DNA of 6,063 bases from Vicinamibacteria bacterium (GTDB taxonomy: Bacteria; Acidobacteriota; Vicinamibacteria; Vicinamibacterales; 2-12-FULL-66-21), in NCBI GenBank assembly GCA_025937075.1, contig JAICSD010000282.1, positions 1 through 6,063 on the forward strand. Direction: 5' to 3'. The stretch's first letter is position 1, and the number at the start of each line of letters is the position of its first letter. Below the pieces are notes generated by a model that worked only from the letters and a program-made list of their open reading frames with translations, had not been told where the DNA came from and made no database searches. Of this stretch, positions 4,683 to 6,063 are shown in pieces. A program made the position numbers and the translations under genes.

Positions 4683-6063
4683 ATGTCTCTACTGATTGAG
4701 AACGGGCGGGTGATCACGGCGTCGGACGACTACGTTGCCGATGTCTATTGCGAAGGCGGCAGGGTGTCCGCCATCGGTGCGCAACTCGCGTCCCGCGTGC
4801 GCGCGGAGCGCACGATAGACGCACGCGGAAAATACGTGCTCCCCGGCGGCATCGACGTGCACACCCACCTCGACATGCCGTTTGGCGGCACGACCTCCGC
4901 CGATGATTTCGAGACCGGCACGATCGCGGCGGCGTTCGGCGGCACGACCTCGCTCGTGGACTTCGCGATCCAGTATCGCGGCCAGACGATGCGCCACGCG
5001 CTGGATGCGTGGATGGAGAAGGCGTCGGGCAAGGCCGTCATCGACTACTCCTTCCATATGATCGTCACGGAGCTGCCCGACGCGGGCCTCGGCGACCTGG
5101 ACGTGATGGTCCGCGACGAAGGCGTGACCAGCTTCAAGCTGTTCATGGCGTACCCGGGTGTGTTCATGGTGGACGATGCGACGATCTTCCGCGCGCTCAG
5201 GCGCACAGGGGAGAACGGCGGCCTCGTCTGCATGCACGCCGAGAACGGCGGCGTGATCGACCTGTTGGTGCAGGAAGCGCTTCGCAAGGGGGAGAAGGCC
5301 CCGAAGTACCACGCGCTGACGCGCCCGCCGCGCGCCGAAGGCGAAGCGACGGGGCGCGCGATCGCGCTCGCCGAAATGGCGGGCGTCCCGATCTACATCG
5401 TCCATCTGTCGTCGGCCGACGCGCTTCAGAAGGTGCGGGAAGCGCGCGACATGGGACTGCCGGCGTTCGCAGAGACGTGTCCGCAGTATCTGTTCCTCTC
5501 CTATGACAACTACGAGGAGCCGGGGTTCGACGGCGCGAAGTACGTGATGTCGCCGCCGCTTCGCGAGAAATGGCACCAGGACGTGCTCTGGAAGGGGCTC
5601 GCGAAAGACGATCTGCAGGTCATCTCGACGGACCATTGTCCCTTCTGCATGGCGGAGCAGAAGGACCTGGGGAGGGATGATTTCAGCAGGATCCCGAACG
5701 GTGCGCCGGGCATCGAGACGCGCCTCACGCTCGTCCACAATGGCGGCGTCCGAAAAGGGCGGATCTCGCTCAATCGCTTCGTCGAGCTGTGCTCCACGAT
5801 GCCGGCCAAGATGTTTGGACTCTTCCCGAGGAAGGGCACGATTGCCGTCGGGAGCGACGCGGACATCGTCGTCTTCGATCCGGAGAAGCATCAGACCCTC
5901 GGCGTGAAGTCGCTGCACATGCGGGTCGACTACAACCCGTACGAAGGGACGGTCGTCCACGGTGCGCCGACCCACGTGATCTCGCGCGGCGACGTCGTCA
6001 TCGAGAACGATCGGTTCGTCGGGAAGCGAGGCGCCGGCCAGTTCGTCAAGAGAGGTCCCAGTC
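4683..6063 (+). CDS. hydA: Dihydropyrimidinase (partial, 3' end missing)
   Basis: Cyclic amidohydrolase opening 5,6-dihydrouracil or dihydrothymine to the N-carbamoyl-beta-amino acid, step 2 of the pathway; many relatives also act on hydantoins. 460 codons are visible with no stop. Relatives are about 460-480 residues, so only a few should be missing. The binuclear metal site is complete: His60 and His62 (GGIDVHTHLD), the carboxylated Lys152 (FKLFMAYPG), His185 (MHAEN), His241 (VHLSS) and Asp317 (STDHCPF). Substrate-site signatures are Tyr157 in the FMAYPG loop, Ser290 (MSPPLR) and Asn339 (IPNGAPGIETR). The start is well defined, because an in-frame TGA lies at 4677-4679, two codons upstream, and MSLLIENGRV is a typical N-terminus. 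There is no clear Shine-Dalgarno, only GC-rich repeat DNA upstream. It lies 147 nt after the amidase gene on the same strand, possibly cotranscribed through the repeats. Confidence 0.95.
   Translation, partial: MSLLIENGRVITASDDYVADVYCEGGRVSAIGAQLASRVRAERTIDARGKYVLPGGIDVHTHLDMPFGGTTSADDFETGTIAAAFGGTTSLVDFAIQYRGQTMRHALDAWMEKASGKAVIDYSFHMIVTELPDAGLGDLDVMVRDEGVTSFKLFMAYPGVFMVDDATIFRALRRTGENGGLVCMHAENGGVIDLLVQEALRKGEKAPKYHALTRPPRAEGEATGRAIALAEMAGVPIYIVHLSSADALQKVREARDMGLPAFAETCPQYLFLSYDNYEEPGFDGAKYVMSPPLREKWHQDVLWKGLAKDDLQVISTDHCPFCMAEQKDLGRDDFSRIPNGAPGIETRLTLVHNGGVRKGRISLNRFVELCSTMPAKMFGLFPRKGTIAVGSDADIVVFDPEKHQTLGVKSLHMRVDYNPYEGTVVHGAPTHVISRGDVVIENDRFVGKRGAGQFVKRGPS

Noticed and set aside
4487..4717. 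Minus-strand frame encoding a repeated RPAPRKGAPYDSV peptide
   Set aside because: The peptide repeat only mirrors the DNA repeat array. The 46-bp first period is not a multiple of three, and the frame overlaps the ends of two real genes. There is no ribosome site.
4689..5975. Long open frame of 428 codons on the minus strand opposite the dihydropyrimidinase gene
   Set aside because: Its translation is Arg/His-rich with no recognisable motif. The plus strand in the same interval encodes a complete metal-dependent amidohydrolase signature. This is the usual antisense shadow in high-GC DNA.

Overview
The window is GC-rich bacterial chromosomal DNA with compact, well-formed genes. The codon choice, the large secreted beta-sandwich protein and the GC-rich palindromic intergenic repeats suit a soil Acidobacteriota-type organism (for example Vicinamibacteria). 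That placement is an impression, not something the sequence proves. I see no rRNA, tRNA, CRISPR array, insertion sequence or phage gene.

Layout. (1) Positions 1-705, plus strand: the C-terminal three quarters of an LDH-type malate dehydrogenase, cut by the left edge and followed by a strong hairpin (731-770) that probably ends transcription. (2) Positions 885-2369, plus strand: an exported protein of 494 residues. It begins at a TTG codon behind a good Shine-Dalgarno and carries two copies of a concanavalin A-like module in exact 180-residue register, then a fibronectin III-like tail. (3) Positions 2392-3516, minus strand, convergent with gene 2 and only 22 nt from it: the catalytic subunit of dihydropyrimidine dehydrogenase (PreA type), lacking the C-terminal ferredoxin domain. 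(4) A 149-nt divergent intergenic region (3517-3665). (5) Positions 3666-4535, plus strand: a nitrilase-superfamily amidase closest to animal beta-ureidopropionase. (6) Positions 4537-4669: three tandem copies of a 46-48 bp palindromic repeat. (7) Positions 4683 to the right edge, plus strand: dihydropyrimidinase, 460 codons visible with no stop.

Genes 3, 7 and 5 are steps 1, 2 and 3 of reductive pyrimidine catabolism. Uracil or thymine is reduced to the 5,6-dihydropyrimidine (PreA-like), the ring is opened to N-carbamoyl-beta-alanine or its methyl homologue (dihydropyrimidinase), and this is hydrolysed to beta-alanine or beta-aminoisobutyrate plus CO2 and ammonia (beta-ureidopropionase-like). 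The electron-transfer partner (PreT-like), a transporter and a regulator are not in the window and could lie beyond the right edge. Malate dehydrogenase and the secreted protein look unrelated to this pathway.

I find no wholly new system. The points most worth a second look are the ferredoxin-less PreA, the palindromic repeat array between the two hydrolase genes, and the gapless internal duplication in the secreted protein.
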